From Cupriavidus nantongensis (GTDB taxonomy: Bacteria > Pseudomonadota > Gammaproteobacteria > Burkholderiales > Burkholderiaceae): a stretch of DNA of 64,000 bases. The stretch covers positions 1,728,967 to 1,792,966 of the forward strand of contig NZ_CP014844.1 in the NCBI RefSeq assembly GCF_001598055.1, written 5' to 3'. A program made the position numbers and the translations under genes. Shown in pieces: positions 15,933 to 23,125 of the stretch. The notes under the pieces are model-generated. The model saw nothing but the letters and a program-made list of their open reading frames with translations, was not told the origin of the DNA and made no database searches. The first letter of the stretch is position 1. Every line of letters starts with the position of its first letter.

Positions 15933-16791
15933 GCGGCCTCCCAGGATCAAGAGGTCGCTGCGGGCGGCCGGATACTTGAGCCAGTCGGTCCTGCCATTGC
16001 GGGAACAACTCGCTGGCGAGCGCGCGCATCGTGTCGAGCGCGGCAGGGGCGACTCTGCCGGCCGGCTGGCGGTGCTCGACCCGATGCACCGGCAGGCCGC
16101 GCGTCGCGGCCCGCGGATAGGCTTCGATGGCGGGCACGTCGGTGGCGAGCACACGGATACCGGCATGGTCCTGGAACAGGTCGCGCAGGGCCTGCTGGAT
16201 CAGTCGGGCGTTCGCCGACACCGGGTGGACGCGGTTGATGAGCAGGTGCAGCGGCGGCGGTTCGATGCCCAGGTGCCGGTACGGCGTAATGTCTTCGAGC
16301 AACTGCATGGTGCCGCGTCGAAGCTCCCGGGCCGCGAGTATTTCCGGCGTGACGGGCGACAGCGCAAGGTCGGAGGCGAGCACCGCCATCTCCAGCAGCA
16401 CGGAACGCGCGCCCTGGGTGTCGATCAGCACCAGGTCGTAGAGGGGAGCAAGCGCTGGCAGCAGATGCCGCAGCCGCAGGCGGCCATCCGGCGCATGCAG
16501 CAACAAGGTGTTCAGCTCGCCCCGATGGTCGTTGGACAGCACTAGGTCCAGGCCCGCGATGATCGTGCGGGACACGAGCTGGTCGAGGTCGCGCTCGTTG
16601 AAGGCCAACAGCTCATAGATGCCGCCCGGCGCACGCTGGGTCAGCTCGTAGTAGGAGGACAAAGTGGGCTGCACGTCGAGATCGAGCAGCAGCACGCGCA
16701 GGCCCGCGTCCGCGGCGAGCCCGCCCAGGTTGGCGGCCGTCGTGGTCTTGCCGACGCCGCCCTTCGTTGAAATGATGGACACGACCTGCAT
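15916..16791 (-). CDS. parA: ParA-family partition ATPase
   Basis: A 291-residue ParA/Soj-type ATPase. The deviant Walker A STKGGVGKTTTAANLGG is at residues 8-24, switch I VLLLDLDVQPTLSSYY follows, and Walker B is DLVLIDTQGA. The C-terminal 50 residues are a basic extension. It begins 42 bases after alpA and overlaps the HicA-like gene. In ICEclc/PFGI-1 elements it lies near the end opposite the integrase. It should drive partition or stable inheritance of the excised form together with ParB. Confidence 0.93.
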   Translation of the reverse strand: MQVVSIISTKGGVGKTTTAANLGGLAADAGLRVLLLDLDVQPTLSSYYELTQRAPGGIYELLAFNERDLDQLVSRTIIAGLDLVLSNDHRGELNTLLLHAPDGRLRLRHLLPALAPLYDLVLIDTQGARSVLLEMAVLASDLALSPVTPEILAARELRRGTMQLLEDITPYRHLGIEPPPLHLLINRVHPVSANARLIQQALRDLFQDHAGIRVLATDVPAIEAYPRAATRGLPVHRVEHRQPAGRVAPAALDTMRALASELFPQWQDRLAQVSGRPQRPLDPGRPHGERT

Positions 16792-16833
16792 GGCGCTCTC
16801 CGGCTAGGAATGGGAAGTCCGCGGGAGAGCGGG

Positions 16834-17055
16834 TCAGGTCCGGTGGTTGAGGCGCTCGGCGATCCACTGGTCGATTTCGATCGAATCCCAGCCCACAGCG
16901 CGCACGCCCAGGCGCAGCGCCTGGGGGAACTGGCGCTTCTTCATCAGGTTGTAGATGTGGGCGCGTTTGAAGCCGGACTTCGCTTCGACCTCATCGAGGC
17001 GCAGGATGCGGCGCTCGTTAGGCGGGAGTACAGGTGTCTGCGACATGGCGGTCAC
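16834..17055 (-). CDS. AlpA-family DNA-binding regulator
   Basis: A 73-residue protein with a MerR/AlpA-like winged helix: RILRLDEVEAKSGFKRAHIY followed by NLMKKRQFPQALRLGVRAVG and WDSIEIDQWIAERL. Two starts are possible (MTAM and MSQ four residues later); the first has a GGAGTGACC site. AlpA-type proteins control excision genes and are typical for this end of PFGI-1 islands. It is the first gene of the par operon and probably regulates it or acts as excisionase or recombination directionality factor. Confidence 0.85.
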   Translation of the reverse strand: MTAMSQTPVLPPNERRILRLDEVEAKSGFKRAHIYNLMKKRQFPQALRLGVRAVGWDSIEIDQWIAERLNHRT

Positions 17056-17165
17056 TCCTGAACGCTCGGTGGCGTTTGTTGGCGTGACCTCTATTCAATA
17101 GACATGGCTGCGGAAAGACATTGCAAATGCAATCTCCGCGATTGCACATACAAGCTGGAAAAACT

Positions 17166-17921
17166 TCAGAGGGATGCGCTACGCAGCCGGCGCCTTGCAG
17201 TGGCGAACTTGCCGTTCAACGTCCGCTCCGCGATACCCATGGCGCCGCCGTGATGAGCAACTAGTGCGCTGACAACGGCTTCCTGGGTCTTGAAGCTGGA
17301 GTACGGCGTGCCAGATGGAGCTTGGCCGAGCATCAGGTCCAGCATCCCTCCGATGATGTTCAGATAGGTAGCTTCGGCCCGGTCGCTGATGGGGCATTGA
17401 GCGCACGCGGGGATCGCCGTGGACTGCTTGAGAAGAGCATCGTGCTTCTCCTGCAATTCTTGCAGTTGACGCTTGTACAGACCCAAGGCAGATTTAAGGG
17501 CGAGTCGTTCGACCAGCATGGCTTGCCCCGTTTCTAGCGAGATGACAGGATGGGCGCTACGCTCGCTGCGCGAGAACAGGAAGCCAGGACGTTGCTCGGG
17601 GTAGTGCTGGCGCATCCAGCGCTTCAGATCGACATGGCGAACCGTCAGATCAGGGGACTCGATCAATGCGATATCGCGTGTCGTGATGCCGTTCTCCCCG
17701 AAGGGCAGTTCCCCATTGAGGATGCCATCGTAGATACGTTCGGTGTACAGCCGCAGTTCGCCCCAGCGTGGGCAGTCCAACGACTCTGGCAGATTCCTGG
17801 GAGATGAAATCGAGGCCAGGATCACGGGCTCGTACCGCAGCAGCCCAGCCCAACGGATGGACGCTTCAATCGGGCGATAGAACACCTTTGATGTTGGTGC
17901 ATCATTCTTGTTCTCGTGCAT
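17166..17921 (-). CDS. ICE end-proximal hypothetical protein (251 aa)
   Basis: A 251-residue protein starting MHENKNDAPTSKVFYRPIEA, with GGAG about 10 bases upstream. The N-terminal half contains WAGLLRYEPVIL and a WGELRLYTERIYDGI segment; the middle has a coiled-coil-like stretch (LYKRQLQELQEKHDALL) followed by CAQCP; the C-terminus is basic (FATARRRLRSASL). It is the last gene before the attachment region and is slightly less GC-rich than its neighbours. I do not recognise a family; genes at this place often regulate or accompany alpA/parA. Confidence 0.7.
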   Translation of the reverse strand: MHENKNDAPTSKVFYRPIEASIRWAGLLRYEPVILASISSPRNLPESLDCPRWGELRLYTERIYDGILNGELPFGENGITTRDIALIESPDLTVRHVDLKRWMRQHYPEQRPGFLFSRSERSAHPVISLETGQAMLVERLALKSALGLYKRQLQELQEKHDALLKQSTAIPACAQCPISDRAEATYLNIIGGMLDLMLGQAPSGTPYSSFKTQEAVVSALVAHHGGAMGIAERTLNGKFATARRRLRSASL

Positions 17922-18592
17922 GCTCCGTCTCCTTCCAGGAGAAGAACTACATGGCCGACTCCTTTGTCGCCGACCCCGTGGTCGGGCAGTTGTCTGTGCA
18001 GGAAGCGAACCCCGAGGCCCGGTTCGTCATGAGGCTTGAGCACCTCCCACCAGTTCGTTCTACTGGTAGCCGTCATGTGCCCAATGTGTAAAAATTCATC
18101 GACCGCTAGAAGGTCGAGCGTCGAGATAGAGGCTCGACAGTGACGCTCACGCTATCAGCGTCGTAATAAGTTGCGGCTTCTGCAAAACTGTCTCGGTATG
18201 GCCTTATATGCCAGCGGTGTCACATGGCGCAGTGGCATGGCTGTTGTCGTCTACCGTCCCGTTAAACGCAGCGAAACCACGCCTGTCATACCCATCCAGG
18301 CATCCTGATATACCGATAAAGAATCGCGCGCATAGGCACGATGGCTAGGGTGCGCGCTCTTTCATGGTGAACTGACCACATGGCGGACGTGCGCTCGACG
18401 CTTCGCGGTTGCCGCTTCAAGGCGACATGCGAACTGCGCCGACATCGGAGGCATCTGGCTGGCCTGCGTCGTGGTCTTGAAGCGGGAGCAGAGGGTCAGC
18501 CAGCGAACCTTGGTCCGTCGCGGACTGAGGGCGCGTCTGATGTGCCGGGTACGTGTCCGTGGCCGCTAGTGGTGCTCTTTGGATGATCCTTG

Positions 18593-18621
18593 TTGCCGAG
18601 GACGAAAAATAAGGCTACAAT
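18593..18621 (+). promoter_or_regulatory. Promoter pointing across the att core toward the integrase (Pcirc-like)
   Basis: TTGCCG (18593-18598), a 17-base spacer and TACAAT (18616-18621) give a good sigma-70 promoter. It lies on the parA side of the core and points at int. In ICEclc the promoter Pcirc lies at the opposite end of the element and drives intB13 only when the ends are joined; position and direction match that design. Confidence 0.65.
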
Positions 18622-18689
18622 TGAGGTCTTCGCTGACCACCCAAGCGAAGAAAGTGTTTGGGAAACAACGACTTACTGCTCTAGTAGAC

Positions 18690-18707
18690 GTCTCGTTTCC
18701 CGCTCCA
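18690..18707 (+). other. Attachment core (attP-like), tRNA-Gly 3' end
   Basis: GTCTCGTTTCCCGCTCCA is the 3' end of a bacterial tRNA-Gly (GCC) gene and, from memory, the 18-bp core used by IntB13-type integrases. The bases upstream (ACTGCTCTAGTAGAC) do not continue as a tRNA: there is no T-psi-C arm. This is therefore a core inside the ICE junction, not an intact attB-side tRNA. Confidence 0.85.
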
Positions 18708-18748
18708 GATGCACTGCTTCGGAGTTCCACTGAATTCCGCAAGTGGTT

Positions 18749-18776
18749 GAAAAAAGGGACTTCGGTCCCTTTTTTC
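18749..18776. terminator. Bidirectional rho-independent terminator between att core and int
   Basis: A perfect stem with UUCG tetraloop: GAAAAAAGGGAC-TTCG-GTCCCTTTTTTC, with A and T tracts on both sides so that it can act in both directions. When integrated it would stop transcription leaving tRNA-Gly; here it lies between the Pcirc-like promoter and int. Confidence 0.85.
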
Positions 18777-18934
18777 ATTCCAGCGGCGTCCGCTGGAAGC
18801 CACCCCCAGCCACGGATTTTTAGTACATTTTCCAGTACATCAATCGGGGCGAGCGGCGGTTCGGTTTCCTCCGGGTGTGGTCCCGCTGCTGGCGGTACAT
18901 CTCTCCTCAATCCAACGAGACGGGGAGATGTACG

Positions 18935-20791
18935 ATGCCTCTCACAGACACAGCAATCCGTCTGGCCAAACCCACCGGCAGGGACTACACGCTCAAGGAC
19001 GGGGACGGCCTGGCGCTCTTCGTCGGCGCCAGCGGGGCGAAGAACTGGCACTTCCGCTTTTCCTGGGCCGGCAAGCAACCCCGCATCTCGCTGGGCACCT
19101 ACCCCGAGATCAGCCTCAAGGAAGCCCGCGAACTCAGGGATCAAGCCCGCGCGCTCGTCGCCAAGGGCGTCGACCCCCGCATCCACCGTCGGCAGGAACG
19201 CAAGGCGGCGCTCCTCGCCGCCTCCAACACCTTCGAGGCGGTATTTCGATCCTGGCGCGACTTCAAGGCGCTGAGCCTCAAGGCCGGGCGCCAAAGCACC
19301 CTGTCGCAGGTCGACCGCATCTTCAAGAAGGACCTGCTGCCGACGCTGGGCCCGCAATCCATCTTTGAGATCACGCGCGCCGATTTGCTGGAGGTCCTGC
19401 GCAAGATCGAGCGTCGCGGCGCACACACGACCGCCGAGAAGTGCCGGACCTGGTTCAACCAGCTCTTCCGCTACGCGATGGTCGAGGTCGAGCTGCAGAG
19501 CAACCCGGCGGCGGATCTCGACATCGTGGCGATGCCGAAGCTGCGCGTGAAGCACAACCCCTTTCTGCGCATGGAACAGCTCCCGGCGTTCCTGGTGAAG
19601 CTGCGCCACTATGGCGGCGATCTCAACACGCAACTGGGATTGCGCCTGCTGTTGCTCACCGGCGTGCGTACCGGCGAACTGCGCTCCGCGGTGCCGGAGC
19701 AGTTCGATCTCGAGCGCAGCCTTTGGATCGTTCCCCCGGAGAACGTGAAGCAACTGCAGGAGCAGATGCGCAAGAAGAACAAGGACTGCACGGAGATTCC
19801 GCCCTACCTGGTGCCACTGCCTCGGCAGGCTGTTGCGATCGTACGGGAACTGCTCCGCGCCAAGTCCCCAGCCCAGCGCTACCTGCTGCCACACCGCAGC
19901 AAGCCCAGGGAGCGCATCAGCGAGAACACCCTCAACGCCGCGCTCAAGCGCATGGGCTACAAGGACCAGCTCACGGGCCACGGTATCCGGGCGACGGTCT
20001 CGACCGCACTCAACGAGTTGGGCTACCACAAGGACTGGGTGGAGGCGCAGCTTTCCCATGCCGACACCAATCAGATTCGGGCGAGCTACAACCACGCCGA
20101 GTACGTGGAGCAGCGCCGGGCCATGATGCAGGACTGGGCGGACCGCTTGGACCAGTGGGAGATGCAAGGCCTGCAGGCCGATCCGGAGATGGCGCCCTCG
20201 ATGCCGCGGGACCGTCGGCTGCCGCCCGTTCCCGCCGTCGAGCCCCTTCCGATCCGCGACGGTCATGTGGAGAGCGCACCCGCCGAGGTGGCGGCAGGCG
20301 AGGGCGATGAGTTGGAGAGATCCCCGGTGCTCACGCTCGTCGCGCGCAAGGATCAGCGTCCTCAGCCGGTCTTGACCGACATCCAGCGCGAACGGGCCCT
20401 GGTGCTGGCGACCTTCGAGTCGCCCCACAACCTCCCGCTGCCGGCGTTCGCCAAGCTGGTGGGCAAGTCGCGCCATCAGATCAACCGAGACATCCAGGCC
20501 CGTCGCCTGCTGTCGCTCAGCATGGGCAACCGGGGGCAGCGCATTCCGGACTGGCAGCTGGATCCGGTGCGCCAGGACTTCACTCGTGCCGTCCTGGCGC
20601 GCGTCGGCGACCTCGACAGCTGGATGTTATATCGCGCCCTGTGCGAGCCGGTGGATGCGCTGGGCGGACTGTCCCCGCTGGAGGCGGTGGTCGCCGGCGC
20701 CGCCCGCGACGCCATGCATGCGGTGCTTGGCGTCCTGGGTCTGCTCGGCGAGCCAGAACGCGCGGTGACGGCACTGAGGCAGGTGGTCTAG
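18935..20791 (+). CDS. int: Tyrosine site-specific integrase, IntB13-like
   Basis: A 618-residue P4-type integrase. The start MPLTDTAIRLAKPTG at 18935 has GGGGAG 8-9 bases upstream. The N-terminal arm-binding domain has DGDGLALFV and KNWHFRFSWAGKQP. The catalytic domain has Arg245 in LTGVRTGELR, HGIR (His349, Arg352) and the LSHADTNQIRASYNHAEY block with the tyrosine. About 200 residues follow that ordinary P4 integrases lack, ending DALGGLSPLEAVVAG, which resembles the end of the DUF2384/Xre-MbcA-ParS fold. The stop overlaps the convergent LysR-like gene. The expected target is the tRNA-Gly 3' end found 230 bases upstream. Confidence 0.94.
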   Translation: MPLTDTAIRLAKPTGRDYTLKDGDGLALFVGASGAKNWHFRFSWAGKQPRISLGTYPEISLKEARELRDQARALVAKGVDPRIHRRQERKAALLAASNTFEAVFRSWRDFKALSLKAGRQSTLSQVDRIFKKDLLPTLGPQSIFEITRADLLEVLRKIERRGAHTTAEKCRTWFNQLFRYAMVEVELQSNPAADLDIVAMPKLRVKHNPFLRMEQLPAFLVKLRHYGGDLNTQLGLRLLLLTGVRTGELRSAVPEQFDLERSLWIVPPENVKQLQEQMRKKNKDCTEIPPYLVPLPRQAVAIVRELLRAKSPAQRYLLPHRSKPRERISENTLNAALKRMGYKDQLTGHGIRATVSTALNELGYHKDWVEAQLSHADTNQIRASYNHAEYVEQRRAMMQDWADRLDQWEMQGLQADPEMAPSMPRDRRLPPVPAVEPLPIRDGHVESAPAEVAAGEGDELERSPVLTLVARKDQRPQPVLTDIQRERALVLATFESPHNLPLPAFAKLVGKSRHQINRDIQARRLLSLSMGNRGQRIPDWQLDPVRQDFTRAVLARVGDLDSWMLYRALCEPVDALGGLSPLEAVVAGAARDAMHAVLGVLGLLGEPERAVTALRQVV

Positions 20792-21477
20792 TGCGAATCC
20801 GGTGATGACGCCCCGTCCAGATCGCCCATGCGCATCGAACCGACGCGCATGGCGCGCCGGGCGAACCGGGACACGCTGTCGCTGGCTTCGGCTTTCGGCC
20901 GCAGCAGGTAGGTGATCAACTGCGGCGATAGCCCGGCCAGCGGTCGCATCACCACGCCGAGCGGGCGATAGGCCACGATCTGTGTGGCCGGCGCCAAGCC
21001 GGTGCCGTAGCCTGCAGCCACGAGGGTCATCATCAAGGCGGAGGACGCGACGCGCTCGGCCACGATTGGGGCGTCGGTCACGTCGTGAAGGATGCGATCG
21101 ACTTGCCGATGGATGCCCGTGCAGGCTGTCGGATCCCATAACACCATCGGGTAGCGCAGCGCCTCGGGCAACGGGATGTGCGTGTAGGCGAGGAGGGGAG
21201 AGCGCGCCGGCACTGCGAGCGCAAGCGGCTCCCGCCAGATGGGCTCGGCAGTCAATCCGCTGCGCTCCTCTCCTGACGTTGCCAACCCGACATCGTACAA
21301 GCCAGTCAGCAAGCCCTCGATTTGGCGACCAAGGATGGCTTCGGAGAGCGAAAGCTCAACGTCCGGCTCCTCGCTGCGTTGATGGGCCAGAAGATGAGCC
21401 AGTGGTGGCTGAACACCGGCATCGCTGATGGCAAGCCGGAGCCTGGAGGCGCCGGGAGCATGCGTCGACATTGGCAT
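20788..21477 (-). CDS. LysR-type substrate-binding domain protein lacking the HTH
   Basis: About 229 residues. The sequence matches the periplasmic-binding-like effector domain of LysR regulators (RLRLAISDAGVQPPLAHLLA, then LLTGLYDVGLATSGEE, and VAAGYGTGLAPATQIVAY). The N-terminal winged helix is absent: no HTH can be found between this start and the divergent XRE gene. The start MPMSTHAPG is chosen over a longer frame into AT-rich spacer. A DNA-binding partner could be the XRE protein encoded next door, so the pair may form a split regulator; that is inference. Confidence 0.75.
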   Translation of the reverse strand: MPMSTHAPGASRLRLAISDAGVQPPLAHLLAHQRSEEPDVELSLSEAILGRQIEGLLTGLYDVGLATSGEERSGLTAEPIWREPLALAVPARSPLLAYTHIPLPEALRYPMVLWDPTACTGIHRQVDRILHDVTDAPIVAERVASSALMMTLVAAGYGTGLAPATQIVAYRPLGVVMRPLAGLSPQLITYLLRPKAEASDSVSRFARRAMRVGSMRMGDLDGASSPDSH

Positions 21478-21516
21478 CGTCCAAGTGGATGATCTCCCGG
21501 AGATTAGCATTAGTGA

Positions 21517-21528
21517 GTTAAATTTAAC
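21517..21528. promoter_or_regulatory. Palindromic operator candidate in a divergent promoter region
   Basis: GTTAAATTTAAC is a perfect 12-bp palindrome in the 88-base AT-rich spacer between the LysR-like gene and the XRE gene. It fits a LysR-type (T-N-A core) or XRE operator controlling both genes. Confidence 0.5.
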
Positions 21529-21565
21529 GTGGTTTAAGATGTACTGATCTTCGACGCTTCTGCCG

Positions 21566-21865
21566 ATGCAGAAGCGTCCGATACAACGCGGCCGTCCGGC
21601 CGGCTCCACCTCTTTCGAAGCTGAGCCCGCGCTCGCCTTTGGCGCCGCCGTGCGGGAGGCCCGGACCGCTCAAGGTATGGCCCAGGAGACGCTCGCACAT
21701 CGTGCCGGGATCGAACGATCCCACATGGGCAAGATCGAGCGTGGGGAACACATGCCGACTCTGGCCTTGATCTTCCGAATCGCGCGAGCGTTGGGGTGCA
21801 GTGCGACGACGCTGATGGCGGAGACCGAGCAGAAGCTCGGAGAGCTCAAAGACGGGCAAGGATGA
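21566..21865 (+). CDS. XRE-family helix-turn-helix regulator
   Basis: A 99-residue protein with a complete Cro/CI-type HTH: FGAAVREARTAQGMAQETLA, HRAGIERSHMGKIERGEHMP and TLALIFRIARALGCS. A 25-residue N-terminal tail precedes it. It is transcribed away from the LysR-like gene from a shared AT-rich spacer. Such pairs are common just inside the int end of these ICEs. Possible targets are its own promoter, the cargo operon that starts about 170 bases downstream, or int. Confidence 0.85.
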   Translation: MQKRPIQRGRPAGSTSFEAEPALAFGAAVREARTAQGMAQETLAHRAGIERSHMGKIERGEHMPTLALIFRIARALGCSATTLMAETEQKLGELKDGQG

Positions 21866-21976
21866 TGGCGCAGTGGCGGGTTGGTTCAAAGCCGGAAATC
21901 CGCACTTCCTGACGGAGCGCAGGCTCAGCCTTGACGCGCACGCTGGGGCAGGGCGAGATTCACTGAGCAGCGAATA

Positions 21977-22035
21977 TTCACTCTGAGTCGAACATTCGGT
22001 ATAGTGCCGTTATTCGCTGTACAGGGAATAACGGC
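21977..22035 (+). promoter_or_regulatory. Promoter and inverted-repeat operator of the AbiE/ABC-3C operon
   Basis: TTCACT (21977-21982), 17-base spacer, TATAGT (22000-22005). Directly after the -10 comes a perfect 10-bp inverted repeat, GCCGTTATTC (22006-22015) and GAATAACGGC (22026-22035), separated by 10 bases. It covers the transcription start. AbiEi antitoxins are known to repress their own promoter through inverted repeats, so this is probably the AbiEi site. Confidence 0.65.
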
Positions 22036-22039
22036 TGCC

Positions 22040-23125
22040 ATGTTCCAGTCCCGCGCTATTGAACGCGTCCTCATCGAGCAGTTCCTGGAGTCGCTCCGGG
22101 GGCTGCCGGGGGTGCGCGCCGAGCCAGATGCGCTGGATTCTGCCGCCGAGATCGCTGATCGGGGATTCGATGCCAAGGTCGACCTGAGTGTCGCGGGCAA
22201 GTCGCTCGTCCTGCTACTAGAGATCAAGAAAGCCGTCTATCCCCGGGATGTACGCCAACTGCTTTGGCAGCTCAAGGCCCTGAATCTGGGACAGTACGTC
22301 GCCGATGCGCAGTCCCTGCTCCTGGCTGAGTCCATCTCCCCCGGCGCTAAGGAACTGCTTAGGGCCGAGCACGTTGGCTACTACGACAGCGGAGGAAGCC
22401 TGTTTCTGTCGGCTCCAGGCGCTTACATCTACATCGACAAGCCGCCCCCGAAGCCATTGGAGAAGTCGGTGCGCTCGCTGTTCTCCGGGCGACGCGCGCA
22501 GGTGTTGCACGCACTTCTGGTTCATCACGAGGACTGGTTCGGTGTCACCGAGGTAGCCGAACAGGCCCACGTCGCGCCATCGACCGCTTCGGATGTGCTG
22601 ACCGAGTTGGACAAGTTCGACTGGCTTGTGTCGCGCGGGCAGGGGCCCGGCAAGGAACGCCATCTGCGCGAACCTGGTGCGCTGCTCGACGCCTGGGGCA
22701 AACAAGTCGCTTCCTCTCGCTCGCCGGCACTGCGTCGCTACTACGTGCCCGGTTTGAAGGCTGACGCTCTGATCGAACGGCTCGGGCAAGTCTTTGACGC
22801 GCACCGGGTCGACTATGCGGTGAGCTACGAAGCCGCAGCCCAGCGCTATGCACCGTTCCTGTCCGGCATCTCGCAGGTTCGCACATGGATGCTGCCCGGC
22901 TCCGCTGCTGACGCGGCGATAGCCGAACTGGATGCACGCGTCGTGAGCGAAGGCGCCAACCTCGCGGTCATCGAAACGAAGTCGGCTGGGGAGTTGCTGT
23001 TCCGCCAGCAGGTCGGCGGCGTCTGGCTGGCAAGCCCCATCCAGATCTATCTCGATCTGTTGCGCGGAGAAGGTCGCGCCAAAGAGATGGCCGAACATCT
23101 CCGCAGGGAAAAGATCGGTTTCTGA
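22040..23125 (+). CDS. AbiEi-family antitoxin/regulator with an N-terminal nuclease-like segment
   Basis: 361 residues from MFQSRAIERVLIEQF. The N-terminal part carries FDAKVDL and, 12 residues on, LLLEIKKAVYPRDVRQL, which has the D-x(n)-E-x-K pattern of a PD-(D/E)XK fold. The middle is a winged helix (FGVTEVAEQAHVAPSTASDV, followed by DWLVSRGQGPGKERH). The C-terminus resembles AbiEi antitoxin domains. It should repress its own promoter and neutralise the nucleotidyltransferase encoded next. Its TGA overlaps the next ATG by one base. The start is set by the operator immediately upstream. Confidence 0.75.
   Translation: MFQSRAIERVLIEQFLESLRGLPGVRAEPDALDSAAEIADRGFDAKVDLSVAGKSLVLLLEIKKAVYPRDVRQLLWQLKALNLGQYVADAQSLLLAESISPGAKELLRAEHVGYYDSGGSLFLSAPGAYIYIDKPPPKPLEKSVRSLFSGRRAQVLHALLVHHEDWFGVTEVAEQAHVAPSTASDVLTELDKFDWLVSRGQGPGKERHLREPGALLDAWGKQVASSRSPALRRYYVPGLKADALIERLGQVFDAHRVDYAVSYEAAAQRYAPFLSGISQVRTWMLPGSAADAAIAELDARVVSEGANLAVIETKSAGELLFRQQVGGVWLASPIQIYLDLLRGEGRAKEMAEHLRREKIGF

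Larger units (their letters stand above)
17922..18934. other. Attachment-site region between the parA end and the integrase
   Basis: About 1 kb without a convincing gene; short ORFs here lack ribosome binding sites and family resemblance. Left to right I see a hairpin GTCGAGC/GCTCGAC at 18113-18138, a promoter-like pair at 18593-18621, the 18-bp tRNA-Gly core at 18690-18707, a terminator at 18749-18776, and the integrase ribosome binding site at about 18922. GC content is lower than in the coding regions, as usual for attP arms. Confidence 0.7.

Noticed and set aside
18380..18586. 68-residue plus-strand ORF in the att region
   Set aside because: No Shine-Dalgarno site, atypical composition and no recognisable family.
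18600..18780. tRNA, tmRNA or 6S RNA gene at the att region
   Set aside because: Only the last 18 bases match tRNA-Gly; no cloverleaf, T-psi-C arm or tmRNA tag sequence is present.
18566..20476. 636-residue minus-strand ORF across the att region and integrase
   Set aside because: Antisense to int, crosses the terminator and the att core, and lacks a ribosome binding site.
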